Origin: an uncultured Pelagibacteraceae bacterium | Lineage (GTDB): Bacteria; Pseudomonadota; Alphaproteobacteria; Pelagibacterales; Pelagibacteraceae | Direction: 5' to 3' | Assembly: GCA_902521355.1 (NCBI GenBank) | Contig: CABYRT010000004.1 | Span: 1-64,000 of the forward strand | DNA length: 64,000 nucleotides | In this document: piece after piece, positions 7,392 to 16,697 of the stretch | Layout: each line of letters begins with the position of its first letter | How positions within the stretch are numbered: position 1 is the first letter of the stretch | Made by a program: the position numbers and the translations under genes | Notes under the pieces: model-generated | The model's database searches: none | Seen by the model: the letters and a program-made list of their open reading frames with translations, nothing else | Told to the model about the DNA's origin: nothing

Positions 7392-7822
7392 TGAAAAATA
7401 TTTTATTTGTATGCACAGGAAATTCAGCGAGAAGCATTATCGCTGAGAGTATTATTAATAACGAATACTCAAATAAATTTAATGCTTTTAGTGCTGGTAG
7501 TAATCCATCTGGAAAAATCAATGAAGATGTTAAAAGTTTTTTAGAAAAAAATAAAAGTTATGATCTAACTAATTACAGTTCTAAAAACTTTGAAGAATTT
7601 ATCAATAAAGAATTAAAAATGGATCATGTAATAACAGTATGCAACAACGCAAATAATGAGGTATGTCCTATTTGGCCTGATAAAAACCAAATTATACATT
7701 GGGATATAGAAGATCCGGTAGCTAAACTTCAAAATGCAAATGACGAAGAAAAGCAAATAATCATTAGAAAAACTTTCAATATTATAAGTAATAAAATTAA
7801 AGATTGGATAGATGAAAAATAA
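7391..7822 (+). CDS. arsC: Arsenate reductase, thioredoxin-coupled (low-MW phosphatase type)
   Basis: A 143-residue LMW protein tyrosine phosphatase-fold enzyme that reduces As(V) to As(III). The P-loop VCTGNSARS carries Cys8 and Arg14. Two further cysteines, Cys84 and Cys92, sit in VCNNANNEVCPIWP, the redox pair that separates ArsC from plain phosphatases. WDIEDPVAK near residue 115 holds the expected Asp-Pro. The next gene encodes an aquaglyceroporin of the type found in ars operons, which could let arsenite leave the cell. No ArsB, Acr3 or ArsR is nearby. Confidence 0.9.
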   Translation: MKNILFVCTGNSARSIIAESIINNEYSNKFNAFSAGSNPSGKINEDVKSFLEKNKSYDLTNYSSKNFEEFINKELKMDHVITVCNNANNEVCPIWPDKNQIIHWDIEDPVAKLQNANDEEKQIIIRKTFNIISNKIKDWIDEK

Positions 7823-8471
7823 AAATAGATATTTTCTTTCAGAGTTCATTGGAAGTTGCTTTCTGGTCATGATCATAGTTGGATCAGGTTTAATGGCAGA
7901 AAATCTAACTAATGATATAGCAGTAATGCTAATAGCAAACACATTGGCAACCGGAGCTGGATTGTTTGTGCTAATAACAGTATTTGCTGATGTATCTGGG
8001 GCTCATTTCAATCCATTTGTAAGTATTGCTATGACAATTACAGGAAAGTTAAAAAAAAACCTTCTACCCTTTTATATTTCTGCTCAGATACTTGGATGTT
8101 TGCTAGGTGTAGCATTAGCTAATTTCTTTTTTGAACATCAGGTTTTTGAATTATCAACAAAGTCAAGGAGTGGGATTTATATTTTTACTTCTGAAATAGT
8201 TGCTACGTTGGGTCTTATTTTAATAATTTTTGGTTCAATGAGATCAGGTAAAATAGCTGTTGCTGGATCAGTTGGTTTATATATCACTGCTGGTTATTGG
8301 TTTACCTCTTCAACTTCTTTTGCAAATCCTGCTGTAACAATAGCAAGAACATTCACAGATTCGTTTACTGGTATAAGTTATTTAAATACTCCTTTTTATA
8401 TAATTGCAGAATTAATTGGTATGTTAATTGCTGTTTATATCGCAAAAAAATTATTCTTAGAAAAAGATTGA
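7812..8471 (+). CDS. aqpS: Aquaglyceroporin (MIP family), probable arsenite channel
   Basis: A 219-residue MIP-family channel with six membrane helices. The two half-helix motifs are NPF (HFNPFVSIAM) in place of the first NPA, and NPA (FANPAVTIART). It overlaps arsC by 11 bases. In Sinorhizobium meliloti, AqpS beside ArsC lets As(III) flow out down its gradient after arsenate reduction; the same pairing here suggests the same job. Glycerol or other small neutral solutes remain possible substrates. The symbol is given by analogy. Confidence 0.82.
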   Translation: MKNKNRYFLSEFIGSCFLVMIIVGSGLMAENLTNDIAVMLIANTLATGAGLFVLITVFADVSGAHFNPFVSIAMTITGKLKKNLLPFYISAQILGCLLGVALANFFFEHQVFELSTKSRSGIYIFTSEIVATLGLILIIFGSMRSGKIAVAGSVGLYITAGYWFTSSTSFANPAVTIARTFTDSFTGISYLNTPFYIIAELIGMLIAVYIAKKLFLEKD

Positions 8472-8956
8472 AAAATTTAAAACTAACAAACAATATTAAA
8501 TTAATTAATAAAAAATTTAAAAAAAAAGAATTTTATCATTTTTTAAAAACCTCAAACCTTTCAATAGTAATACCCAAAATTAAGAACAAGTATATTTTGG
8601 TTTCACAAAAAAGAATTCCTATAAATCAAATTAATTTTGAGTTTCCATCTGGTATAATTGAAAAACATGAAACAGCTTTAATATCTGTTAAAAAAGAATT
8701 AATTGAAGAAACAGGATATAAATCAAGAAATAAATTAAGAAAAATTACTTCATTTTATTCTGAACCAGGTCGACTCACCACTAAAATTACTGGTTTTTTT
8801 TGTAATAATCTTATTAAAATTTCAAAGCCTGAAAAAGGAATTAAAATCCACATAGTTTCAGATCATCAAATAATTAAATTAATTGAGAATGGTAAATTTA
8901 ACAATGCATCTCATATAGGAATGTATTTGTTTTATAAAAAGAAATACGCTCAATAA
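8468..8956 (+). CDS. Nudix hydrolase
   Basis: A Nudix protein of 162 residues if started at the TTG at 8468, which overlaps the aquaporin stop (TTGA). The track's 8297 start lies inside the aquaporin gene and its N-terminus is out-of-frame read-through. The Nudix box is GIIEKHETALISVKKELIEE followed by TGY. It fits G-x5-E-x7-RE-x-x-EE-x-G, except that the usual Arg is Lys. The context (FPSG before the box, YSEPGRLTTKI after it) resembles ADP-ribose pyrophosphatases. Substrate is unproven; its relation to the arsenic genes is positional only. Confidence 0.8.
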   Translation: MKNLKLTNNIKLINKKFKKKEFYHFLKTSNLSIVIPKIKNKYILVSQKRIPINQINFEFPSGIIEKHETALISVKKELIEETGYKSRNKLRKITSFYSEPGRLTTKITGFFCNNLIKISKPEKGIKIHIVSDHQIIKLIENGKFNNASHIGMYLFYKKKYAQ

Positions 8957-8974
8957 TAATACTGAGCGTATTTC
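8941..8974 (-). terminator. Rho-independent terminator, likely bidirectional
   Basis: GAAATACGCTCA and TGAGCGTATTTC form a perfect 12-bp stem around a 10-base loop. Read on the minus strand, it is followed by TTTTTATAAA, so it best ends the ppk-ppx transcript. On the plus strand it overlaps the Nudix stop codon and may also end that operon. The rest of the 150-bp gap to ppx holds nothing I can identify. Confidence 0.75.
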
Positions 8975-9106
8975 AGGGGTTTAATGTTTACAATTTAATC
9001 ACAGAAGAATATTACATTTGGATTAAAGATATATTTCAATAAAATTAAAAATATATTAAAGAAGAAAAATCACTAACCTGTAAGTTGTAATAAATTAAAT
9101 TATATA

Positions 9107-10618
9107 TTAATTATTTGAATAAATTACTCTTGGTTCTAAAAATAATTCTCTCGCCAAAGCTTTAAATCTTTTTGTGGCTTGTTTAGAAATTATTTCTTGA
9201 TGTTGTGCTGGAATTTTTAAAAATACAGAGTTGCCTCTTTTATACAATTTAAATTCCTCTAAAAAGATAGTTGAAATAGATGTTAGTGAGTGAGCAAATC
9301 TTAAGGCTGCACCAACTTGTTTGCTAGAAAAAATTTCATTATTATTTAAAAAAGTTAAATATTCTATTTTTGGATTGTATTTAATACTGCAGTACCTCCA
9401 ATAACATGAAAGAGCTATTTGAATTCTTTCTTTATGTGAAAGTCTCAATAAAGGGGTATTTAATGTTTCTTGAAAAACTAATTCTGCCTTTTGAAAAGCA
9501 CCTAGTCCCCAATCCATATGACTTAAAACACAAGCTAAATTAAGCAATTTTTCATCAAAATGTTCATTACCATCAAATACAGGTTTGATAAATTCATGAT
9601 ACTTTTTGTAGGTTAATCCCAAATCACCTCTCTTCTTCGAAATATATTCTAATGATTTTTCAAAAACTTGAGAGTTATCAATATTTTTAAAGTAATCTTT
9701 TGCTAGAGATCCCTCTCTAATACCGCTTATAGAACAAATTATGTTTTTTGGATTTGTGACTTTCATGATCTCATCTAAAATAATAGAGCTATATGGTAGA
9801 TAAGGTGTTCTAGATTTAGATATATATTCAACTGTTTTTAGTTTTGCTTTATTAAACGATGCTATTTTTTCTACAAATGATGATATAGTTTCATAATTTA
9901 CTGAATACTGATGAATTATATGGACAGGATGTTTATTTTGAAACAGATGAAGTTTAAATAAAGCTCTCCATGTTCCTCCAACTAAATACAAATTTTCAAA
10001 TTTTTTTTTAGATAACCATTTCTCATCTCTCAAAAGTTGTTTTATATATTTAGAAAGGTTTCTCTTTTTTACAATTGGATTATTAAGTAGTCTTAAAACA
10101 CCTAAGGGTAAAGATGTTTTATTAGTAATCAAACCATTTTCAACTCGAGCTAATTCTAAACTACCTCCACCAAGATCAGCAACTAACCCATCTACATTAT
10201 CAAATCCAATTTTTACACCCTCTGCTGAACAAATTGCTTCTTCCTCTCCACTTAAGATTTCTATTTTTTTTTTAAAAAGGTTTTCTACGTATTCAACAAA
10301 GGGTTTTGCATCTGTTGCTTCTCTTAAAACAGCAGTTGCTATTATTTTTAAATTAACAATTTTGGAAACATTTAAAATTTCTGAAAATCTCTTCAATACT
10401 TTTTGGGCATAATCCACACCAGATTTATGAAGTTTTCTTGACTTATCTAAATTTTTACCAAGTTCACAAACGGCTTTTTCATTGAAAAAAGGCACACGAG
10501 ATGAGTTAAAATCTTCATAGATTAACATCCTGATAGAATTGGAACCTATATCAATTACTGCTAATTTAGCAGGTTTTAATTTCAGATTTTGATTATTTTT
10601 TAAAACTTTAATTTCCAC
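9107..10618 (-). CDS. ppx: Exopolyphosphatase (Ppx/GppA family)
   Basis: A 503-residue Ppx/GppA phosphatase that releases phosphate from polyphosphate or acts on pppGpp. The actin-like fold shows AVIDIGSNSIRMLIYED near residue 20 and the glycine-rich loop LVADLGGGSLELARV near residue 145, with ILSGEEEA between. The C-terminal half is all helical, as in full-length Ppx. No ATG fits: the first in-frame start is a GTG at 10618, overlapping the ppk1 end by 11 bases, and the coding signal begins right there. It is coupled to ppk1, the usual synthesis/degradation pair. Confidence 0.92.
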   Translation of the reverse strand: MEIKVLKNNQNLKLKPAKLAVIDIGSNSIRMLIYEDFNSSRVPFFNEKAVCELGKNLDKSRKLHKSGVDYAQKVLKRFSEILNVSKIVNLKIIATAVLREATDAKPFVEYVENLFKKKIEILSGEEEAICSAEGVKIGFDNVDGLVADLGGGSLELARVENGLITNKTSLPLGVLRLLNNPIVKKRNLSKYIKQLLRDEKWLSKKKFENLYLVGGTWRALFKLHLFQNKHPVHIIHQYSVNYETISSFVEKIASFNKAKLKTVEYISKSRTPYLPYSSIILDEIMKVTNPKNIICSISGIREGSLAKDYFKNIDNSQVFEKSLEYISKKRGDLGLTYKKYHEFIKPVFDGNEHFDEKLLNLACVLSHMDWGLGAFQKAELVFQETLNTPLLRLSHKERIQIALSCYWRYCSIKYNPKIEYLTFLNNNEIFSSKQVGAALRFAHSLTSISTIFLEEFKLYKRGNSVFLKIPAQHQEIISKQATKRFKALARELFLEPRVIYSNN

Positions 10619-12758
10619 TTTTAATTAATCTTAAATTTAATTTTTTTGGTTTCATTTTTAATTTAGCTTTACCTCTTCCAGATAAACTAGGATTATTCAT
10701 AAAATAATCATGGGCTGAAAAAGAATCATTTTCACTATATTTAATTTTTTTATAATTTCCACTAGCATCAAGTTCCCAACTTTGGTTTTTATCTAAATAA
10801 TTAGCTAACATAATTTGATCAAGAACCTGTTCGTGGACTGTTTGGTTTTCAATTGGAACTAGAAGTTCTACTCTTCGATTTAAATTTCTTGGCATTAAAT
10901 CTGCTGATGAAATAAAAACTTTTGCATCTCTACTAGGCATTGTTTTTCCATTTGCAAAACAATAAATTCTTGAGTGTTCCAAAAATCTTCCAATCATGCT
11001 TTTAACTATTATATTTTCAGATTTATCTTTAACTCCAGGTCTTAAACAACAAACACCTCTTACAAATAAAAATATCTTTACTCCAGCATTTGAAGCTTCG
11101 TAAAATTTATCAATTATCGCTGGATCTACTAAGGAATTCATTTTGGCCCATATTTCACCTTTTTTACCTTTTTTGACATTTGTAATCTCGTTAGCAATAC
11201 ATTTGTTCAAGGTTTCCCTAAGATTAATTGGTGATATAGATATTTTACTAAGATTTCGTGGTTTTGAATAACCAGTTACATAATTAAAAAATTTTTCCAC
11301 ATCAGTTGCTAATTTTTTATCAGAACTAAATAAAGATAAGTCAGTATAAATTTTTGCATTAACTGGGTGATAATTGCCAGTTCCCAGATGTATATAAGTT
11401 TGAATTTTTCCCTGCTCTTTTCTTAATATTAAAGATGATTTTGCATGTGTTTTATATTTTGCAAAACCATAAACTATTTGAATTCCTGCCTTTTCTAAAC
11501 TTCTTGAAAGTTGAATGTTTGCTTCTTCATCAAATCTTGCTTTGATCTCTATTAAAGCGGTTACTGTCTTTCCATTTTCAGCTGCTGTTATTAAGGCTTT
11601 AACAATTGGAGAATCTAGCGTTGTTCTGTATAGAGTTTGTTTAATTGCTATAACTTTTTTATCATATGCAGCTTGATTTAAAAACTCAACGACAGCATCA
11701 AATGTTTCAAAAGGGTGATGAACTATTAAATCTTTTTTTTTTATAGTATCAAAAAAATTATTATTAAACTCCTTTAATCTCTCAACCTCCCTGGGATTAA
11801 AATTTTTAAATCTTAATTTAGAATTTTTAATTTTACAAACTTGGTCTATATCTTGAATTCCAACAATGCCTTCAATTTCATAGATGTATTCAGATTTTAC
11901 GTTTAACTTATTGGTTATAAACTTAATTAAGTCATTATTACTATTTTTTAAAATTTCTAAACGTACTATGTCACCTGTTCTTCTTCTTTTTAAAGCCAAT
12001 TCAAAAGATCTTACTAAATCTTCGGCCTCCTCTTGAATTTCTACATCACTATCTCTTATAACTCTAAATAACATTTTTTTATCTAAATCATGATCAGGAA
12101 ATATTTCAGAGGCAAAAAAACTTATAACATCATCTATAATTAAAAATTTTTTAAAACTTTTATTTCCATCTATTTCAATAAATCTTGATAAAGCTTTTGG
12201 AATTACTATTATTGTATTTAAAGTCCTTTTTTTATTTTTCTTATTTAATCTCATAACTAATGCTCTTCCTTGATTTGCAATAAATGGAAAGGGATGAGCT
12301 GGGTCTATTGCTGATGGGGTTAGCAGAGGGTAAATTTCTTCATTAAAAATTTTAAATAATCTTTTTTGTTCAGGTTTACTTAAATTTTCAGGTTTAACTA
12401 TACTTATATTTGCTTTTTTTAATTGAAGAATTAAATCTCTATATATTTTATTTTGTTTATTAAGAAGATTATTTGTTTCCAAAATAACTTCACTCATTTG
12501 TTCATCAGGAGTAAGACCATCAGAACTAAGTGAATCTACATCTTGTTTGATTTGACTATATAAACCTGCAACACGAACCATGAAAAATTCATCTAAATTT
12601 GATCCTGCTATAGATAAAAATTTAATTCTTTCATAAAGAGGATTTTCAAAATTTTGGGCCTCAAGAAGAACTCTGTCGTTGAATTTTAGCCAAGACAGCT
12701 CTCTATTTATGTATTTAGATTTTAGTGTTTCTTTATCTTGTTTTTTTAATGCAGTCAT
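10608..12758 (-). CDS. ppk1: Polyphosphate kinase 1
   Basis: A 716-residue PPK1 that polymerises ATP gamma-phosphate into polyphosphate. N-terminal signature FINRELSWLKF-like (YINRELSWLKFNDRVL), PSAIDPAHPFPFI, then the phospholipase D-like catalytic core. The catalytic histidines are seen in YKTHAKSSLILR and in FLEHSRIYCF, and IHLGTGNYHP is also conserved. Length is normal. It starts 13 bp from the divergent sixA gene and is followed by ppx. The location next to the pho regulon fits phosphate storage, but no Pho box fits in the tiny gap. Confidence 0.96.
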   Translation of the reverse strand: MTALKKQDKETLKSKYINRELSWLKFNDRVLLEAQNFENPLYERIKFLSIAGSNLDEFFMVRVAGLYSQIKQDVDSLSSDGLTPDEQMSEVILETNNLLNKQNKIYRDLILQLKKANISIVKPENLSKPEQKRLFKIFNEEIYPLLTPSAIDPAHPFPFIANQGRALVMRLNKKNKKRTLNTIIVIPKALSRFIEIDGNKSFKKFLIIDDVISFFASEIFPDHDLDKKMLFRVIRDSDVEIQEEAEDLVRSFELALKRRRTGDIVRLEILKNSNNDLIKFITNKLNVKSEYIYEIEGIVGIQDIDQVCKIKNSKLRFKNFNPREVERLKEFNNNFFDTIKKKDLIVHHPFETFDAVVEFLNQAAYDKKVIAIKQTLYRTTLDSPIVKALITAAENGKTVTALIEIKARFDEEANIQLSRSLEKAGIQIVYGFAKYKTHAKSSLILRKEQGKIQTYIHLGTGNYHPVNAKIYTDLSLFSSDKKLATDVEKFFNYVTGYSKPRNLSKISISPINLRETLNKCIANEITNVKKGKKGEIWAKMNSLVDPAIIDKFYEASNAGVKIFLFVRGVCCLRPGVKDKSENIIVKSMIGRFLEHSRIYCFANGKTMPSRDAKVFISSADLMPRNLNRRVELLVPIENQTVHEQVLDQIMLANYLDKNQSWELDASGNYKKIKYSENDSFSAHDYFMNNPSLSGRGKAKLKMKPKKLNLRLIKSGN

Positions 12759-12771
12759 ATATTTAAAATTT

Positions 12772-13296
12772 ATGCTTAAATTATACGTTATGCGTCATGC
12801 AAAATCTAGCTGGGACCACCCAAATCTTGATGATCATGAAAGACCATTAAGTAAGCGTGGCGAGAAAAATGCAAAAAAGATTTGTGAATTTTTTGTTAAA
12901 AAAAATTATAAGTTTGATTACATATTACTTTCATCATCAAAGAGAACAAAGAAAACCCTAAAAATTTTATTAAAAAAAATAGATAAACCAAAAAAAATTA
13001 TTTCTTCAAAAAAATTATACTTATCAAGTGAAGATAAAATTATAGATATAATAAAAAAAATACCAAAAAAATATAAATCAGTGCTTTTAATTAACCATGA
13101 ACCTACTGTTAGAAATCTAATACGATTACTGACAAAAAATCACAACAACAACCATTTTAAATTATTAAACTACAAATTTCCGACATCGGCATTTGCAAAA
13201 ATTTATTTTGATTTTAATGAATGGAATAAATTAGATGGAAATGGTTTAATTAAAGAATTTACTAGGCCTAAAGACCTTCAAGATTCTAAAGAATAA
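12772..13296 (+). CDS. sixA: SixA-type phosphohistidine phosphatase (histidine phosphatase superfamily)
   Basis: A 174-residue histidine phosphatase with the catalytic RHAKSSW motif near residue 7 and DHERPLSKRGEKNAK. LLINHEPTVRNLI supplies the second catalytic histidine. SixA-like enzymes remove phosphate from histidine phosphotransfer proteins; the true target here is unknown. The ATG at 12772 replaces the track's 12679 start, which would lie inside ppk1. Its 3' end overlaps the convergent phoB stop by 19 bp. It is a basic, lysine-rich member. Confidence 0.87.
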   Translation: MLKLYVMRHAKSSWDHPNLDDHERPLSKRGEKNAKKICEFFVKKNYKFDYILLSSSKRTKKTLKILLKKIDKPKKIISSKKLYLSSEDKIIDIIKKIPKKYKSVLLINHEPTVRNLIRLLTKNHNNNHFKLLNYKFPTSAFAKIYFDFNEWNKLDGNGLIKEFTRPKDLQDSKE

Positions 13297-13961
13297 CCTG
13301 CTGATCTTACAGTTCTAATTAAAGGCTTAGTATTATCTATATTAATAGCCTGTCTTAATCTTCTGATATGCACATCGACAGTTCTAGTTTCAACGTAAAT
13401 ATTTTCTCCCCAAACATTGTTTAAGAGTTGTTCTCTTGAATATACTCTTTTTGGATTTTTGATAAAAAAATCTAATAATTTAAATTCTGTAGGTCCTAGA
13501 GATATTTCAATGTTATTTCTATAAACTCTTTTTGTTATTCTATCTATTTTTAGATCTGTAAACTCAACAACATCAACGGTGGATTGTGGTTTTGATCTTC
13601 TGAGTAATGATTTAATTCTTGCATTAAGTTCTTTTTGACTAAATGGTTTTGTTACATAATCATCTGCACCTGTATCAAAAGCTCTTAATTTGTCCTCCTC
13701 CTCGCCTTTTGCTGTTAACATTATTACTGGTATGTCATTATGCTTTTTGTCTTTTTTTAAATTTTTACATATTTCAACGCCTGACAAATCGGGCAACATC
13801 CAATCCATTAATATTAAGTCAGGAAGCTTATCTTTAATTTGTTTAAGCGCATCTTCACCATTTTCACAGAAACTTACTTTGTAACCCTCTTTTTCAAGGT
13901 TATACTTTAGTAGAGTTATTATAGCAGCCTCGTCCTCAGCTATAAAAATATGAGCCGACAT
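13278..13961 (-). CDS. phoB: Phosphate regulon response regulator
   Basis: A 227-residue OmpR/PhoB-type regulator. The receiver domain (about residues 1-120) has the acidic pair EDEAA, phospho-acceptor Asp in LILMDWMLPDLSG and Lys in YVTKPFS. The C-terminal winged helix (about 130-227) ends in VDVHIRRLRQAI and RTVRSAGYSLE. Phosphorylated PhoB would bind Pho boxes and activate pst and other phosphate-starvation genes. It is the last gene of pstSCAB-phoU-phoB, three bases after phoU. The cognate sensor phoR lies upstream of the same cluster. Confidence 0.95.
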   Translation of the reverse strand: MSAHIFIAEDEAAIITLLKYNLEKEGYKVSFCENGEDALKQIKDKLPDLILMDWMLPDLSGVEICKNLKKDKKHNDIPVIMLTAKGEEEDKLRAFDTGADDYVTKPFSQKELNARIKSLLRRSKPQSTVDVVEFTDLKIDRITKRVYRNNIEISLGPTEFKLLDFFIKNPKRVYSREQLLNNVWGENIYVETRTVDVHIRRLRQAINIDNTKPLIRTVRSAGYSLES

Positions 13962-13964
13962 ATT

Positions 13965-14672
13965 TTACTTTTCTCCAGTAACAATAGGTTCTGTGCCTTT
14001 TGGTCGATCACCCTCTAGATATTCTCCCTTAACTAAATAATATACTTGCTCAGCAATGTTGGTTGTATGATCACCTATTCTCTCTATATTTTTAGTTACA
14101 AATAATAAGTGGGTTCCATCACTTAAGTTATTTTCGTTATCTTTTAAATATCTAATCACTTCTTGCATGCATAAATTTGTTAAATCATCAATTTGTTCGT
14201 CGCTTTCCCATACATTAATTGCCATACTCGAAGATCTTTCTAAATATGCATCTAATATTGATTTCAATTGTTTTTGAACATCCGAAGATACTCTTATAAT
14301 AGCTTCTACTAAATTTTTTGGTAAATTTTCATTTAACAAAAGAGTTCTTTTAGAAATATTTTTTGCTAAATCACCTATTCTCTCAAGGTCAGAAGATATC
14401 TTTAAAGCAGTGACTGTTTCTCTAAGATCTATGGCCATAGGTTGTCTTAAAGCAATTAAATTTACTACTTGCTGTTCAATTAAAGTCTCAAATTTATCAA
14501 TTTTTTCATCATCTTTAATTACTGCCTCAGCATTATCACTATTTCTTGTGGTAATTGCTTGAATAGCTTTACCCAAAGCTTCTTCACAAAATCCACCCAT
14601 TTTAATTATATTGCTATTTAAATTTTTAAGTTCTTCTTCGTAAGACTTTACTGTATGTGGTGCTTCGGTCAT
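13965..14672 (-). CDS. phoU: Phosphate signalling regulator PhoU
   Basis: A 235-residue all-helical protein with two PhoU repeats. Metal-binding signatures are seen in LKISSDLERIGDLAKNI and FVTKNIERIGDHTTNIAEQ. PhoU links the Pst transporter to PhoR so that phosphate-replete cells keep PhoB inactive. The start codon shares a base with the pstB stop (TAATG), which fits coupled expression with the transporter. Confidence 0.96.
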   Translation of the reverse strand: MTEAPHTVKSYEEELKNLNSNIIKMGGFCEEALGKAIQAITTRNSDNAEAVIKDDEKIDKFETLIEQQVVNLIALRQPMAIDLRETVTALKISSDLERIGDLAKNISKRTLLLNENLPKNLVEAIIRVSSDVQKQLKSILDAYLERSSSMAINVWESDEQIDDLTNLCMQEVIRYLKDNENNLSDGTHLLFVTKNIERIGDHTTNIAEQVYYLVKGEYLEGDRPKGTEPIVTGEK

Positions 14673-15427
14673 TATCCAAACCTCCCTGTGATATAATCCT
14701 GAGTTTTTTTGTTTTCTGGATTCTTAAATATTTTATCAGTAGAACCATGTTCTATCAATTCTCCAAGGTGAAAAAAACCTGTATTTTGAGAAACTCTTGC
14801 AGCTTGTGCCATTGAGTGAGTGACTATTATAATAGTATGGTCTTTTTTTAACTCATCAATTAGTTCTTCTATTTGAGCTGTAGCAATAGGATCTAAAGCA
14901 GAACAAGGCTCGTCCATTAGAATAACTTCAGGTTTAACTGAAATTGCCCTTGCTATACATAATCTTTGTTGTTGTCCACCAGACAAACCAGTACCTGGTT
15001 CATGAAGTCTATCTTTCACCTCTTCCCATAATGCTGCCTTTTTTAAGCTAGTTTCAACTATTTCATCCATTTCACTCTTTGATTGAGCCATACCATGAAT
15101 TGTTGGACCATAAGAAATATTTTCATAAATAGTTTTAGGAAAAGGATTTGGTTTTTGAAAAACCATACCAATTTTTTCTCTTAATCTAACAACATCACAA
15201 CTTTTATCATTGATATCAAAATCATTAATTATAATTTGCCCTTTTACTCTACATATATCAATTACGTCATTCATTCGGTTTAGACATCTTAAAAAAGTAG
15301 ATTTACCACAACCTGAAGGCCCAATCAGTGCTGTAACTTGATTTTCTTCAATATCTAAATTTATATTGAATAGAGCTTGTTTTTTTCCATAGTAAACATC
15401 TACATTTTTTGAATTTATCTTTATCAT
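14672..15427 (-). CDS. pstB: Phosphate ABC transporter, ATP-binding protein
   Basis: A 251-residue ATPase with Walker [10 protein letters not shown], signature LSGGQQQR, Walker [14 protein letters not shown] and switch His in [12 protein letters not shown]. It powers Pst phosphate import. The track starts at 15448, but the ATG at 15427 ([14 protein letters not shown]) is one base after the pstA stop and has GGAG seven bases upstream, so I use it. [18 protein letters not shown] is the diagnostic Pst Q-loop. Confidence 0.96.
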   Translation of the reverse strand: MIKINSKNVDVYYGKKQALFNINLDIEENQVTALIGPSGCGKSTFLRCLNRMNDVIDICRVKGQIIINDFDINDKSCDVVRLREKIGMVFQKPNPFPKTIYENISYGPTIHGMAQSKSEMDEIVETSLKKAALWEEVKDRLHEPGTGLSGGQQQRLCIARAISVKPEVILMDEPCSALDPIATAQIEELIDELKKDHTIIIVTHSMAQAARVSQNTGFFHLGELIEHGSTDKIFKNPENKKTQDYITGRFG

Positions 15428-15428
15428 C

Positions 15429-16697
15429 TTAACTCCATTTTTTTTCAAATTTATGTCTAATTATTTGTGCAAATAAGTTCATTATAATTAAAAATCCTAA
15501 TAGAACCATAATACAGGCAGAAACTTTCTCGACAAAACCTCTTTCAGCGCTCTCTGCCCAAATATAAATTTGCACTGGCAAACTTGCAGCTGGATCTAAA
15601 GGAGATCCTGGTATTGTATTTACAAAAGCCACCATGCCAATCAATATCAAAGGTGCGGTTTCACCTAAAGCTTGGGCCAAACCAATTATTGTACCGGATA
15701 AAGTCCCTGGCATAGATAACGGAACTGTATGATGCATTGTAGTTTGCATTTTACTAGCACCCATTGCAAGTGCTGCCTCTCTTATACTTGGAGGAACTGC
15801 TTTTAAAGATGCTCTACAAGCAATAATAATTGTTGGTAAAGTCATCAACGATAAAGTTATTCCACCGACTAGAGGTGTTGACCTAGGTAATTGAAATACA
15901 GCCAGTAAAATACCCAGTCCCAAAAGACCAAAAACAATTGAAGGTACTGCTGCTAAATTATTTATATTTACCTCAATAAAATCAGTGAATCTGTTTTTAG
16001 GAGCAAATTCCTCTAAATAAATTGCCGCTAGAACTGCTACAGGAAAAGCTATCATTAAACAAACAAGTATAGAAAAAATTGATCCCATAAATGAGCTTGC
16101 TATACCAGCTAATTCAGCTTCTCTTGAATCAGGATATGTAAAAAAACTTAAATTGAATTTACTTTCAACTTTTCCTAGTTCTACAAGTTGATCAAAAATC
16201 TTTAATTGATAATCCGTAACTCTTCTTTGATCTTCAGGTAAATCTCTTGGATAATTGCCTTTAAATACTTGATCTAAATCATCTGAGGCAGTTAAATAAA
16301 CATCTTTAGTTTTTCCAATTAATGAGGGGTCGTTTAAAAGTTCCCTTTTAATCTCTCTTTCGAAAAAGTAAGAGACCATTCTCTTCAGCTCATTTTCTTG
16401 ATCCTCATTAGCATTTGGATCCAAATCAGCCATTGATTTTAATGCTATATCGTAATAATCAGCATCTTTTAAATCCTCTTTAGAAGGATTTTGCTCTAAC
16501 ATCATTAATTCAGCATCAAAAGTAACTGGAACAATAAGCCAAGTTTTTTGAAAGGCTGAATAGCCTGTCGAAAAAATTTTAAAAATAAAGATTGTTAAAA
16601 ATAAAAGTGCCATAAAAATTGCACCTTGACCGTATAATCGAAATCTCTTTTCAGCTTTATATCTTTTATTTAATAATTGTTCTTTATTTTTATTCAT
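15429..16697 (-). CDS. pstA: Phosphate ABC transporter, permease PstA
   Basis: A 422-residue inner-membrane permease. One N-terminal helix (about residues 24-45) is followed by a large loop of about 150 residues outside the membrane, then five helices carrying the binding-protein-dependent transport domain. The EAA loop reads [21 protein letters not shown]. It is longer than E. coli PstA (296) because of the extra loop, as in other alphaproteobacteria. It overlaps the pstC end by eight bases. Confidence 0.94.
   Translation of the reverse strand: MNKNKEQLLNKRYKAEKRFRLYGQGAIFMALLFLTIFIFKIFSTGYSAFQKTWLIVPVTFDAELMMLEQNPSKEDLKDADYYDIALKSMADLDPNANEDQENELKRMVSYFFEREIKRELLNDPSLIGKTKDVYLTASDDLDQVFKGNYPRDLPEDQRRVTDYQLKIFDQLVELGKVESKFNLSFFTYPDSREAELAGIASSFMGSIFSILVCLMIAFPVAVLAAIYLEEFAPKNRFTDFIEVNINNLAAVPSIVFGLLGLGILLAVFQLPRSTPLVGGITLSLMTLPTIIIACRASLKAVPPSIREAALAMGASKMQTTMHHTVPLSMPGTLSGTIIGLAQALGETAPLILIGMVAFVNTIPGSPLDPAASLPVQIYIWAESAERGFVEKVSACIMVLLGFLIIMNLFAQIIRHKFEKKWS

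Noticed and set aside
8297-8467. Track start of the Nudix ORF
   Set aside because: This part lies inside the aquaporin gene in another frame; the Nudix-like sequence begins after the aquaporin stop.
13643-13884. Two plus-strand ORFs opposite phoB
   Set aside because: Shadows of a well-supported response regulator with no start signal.
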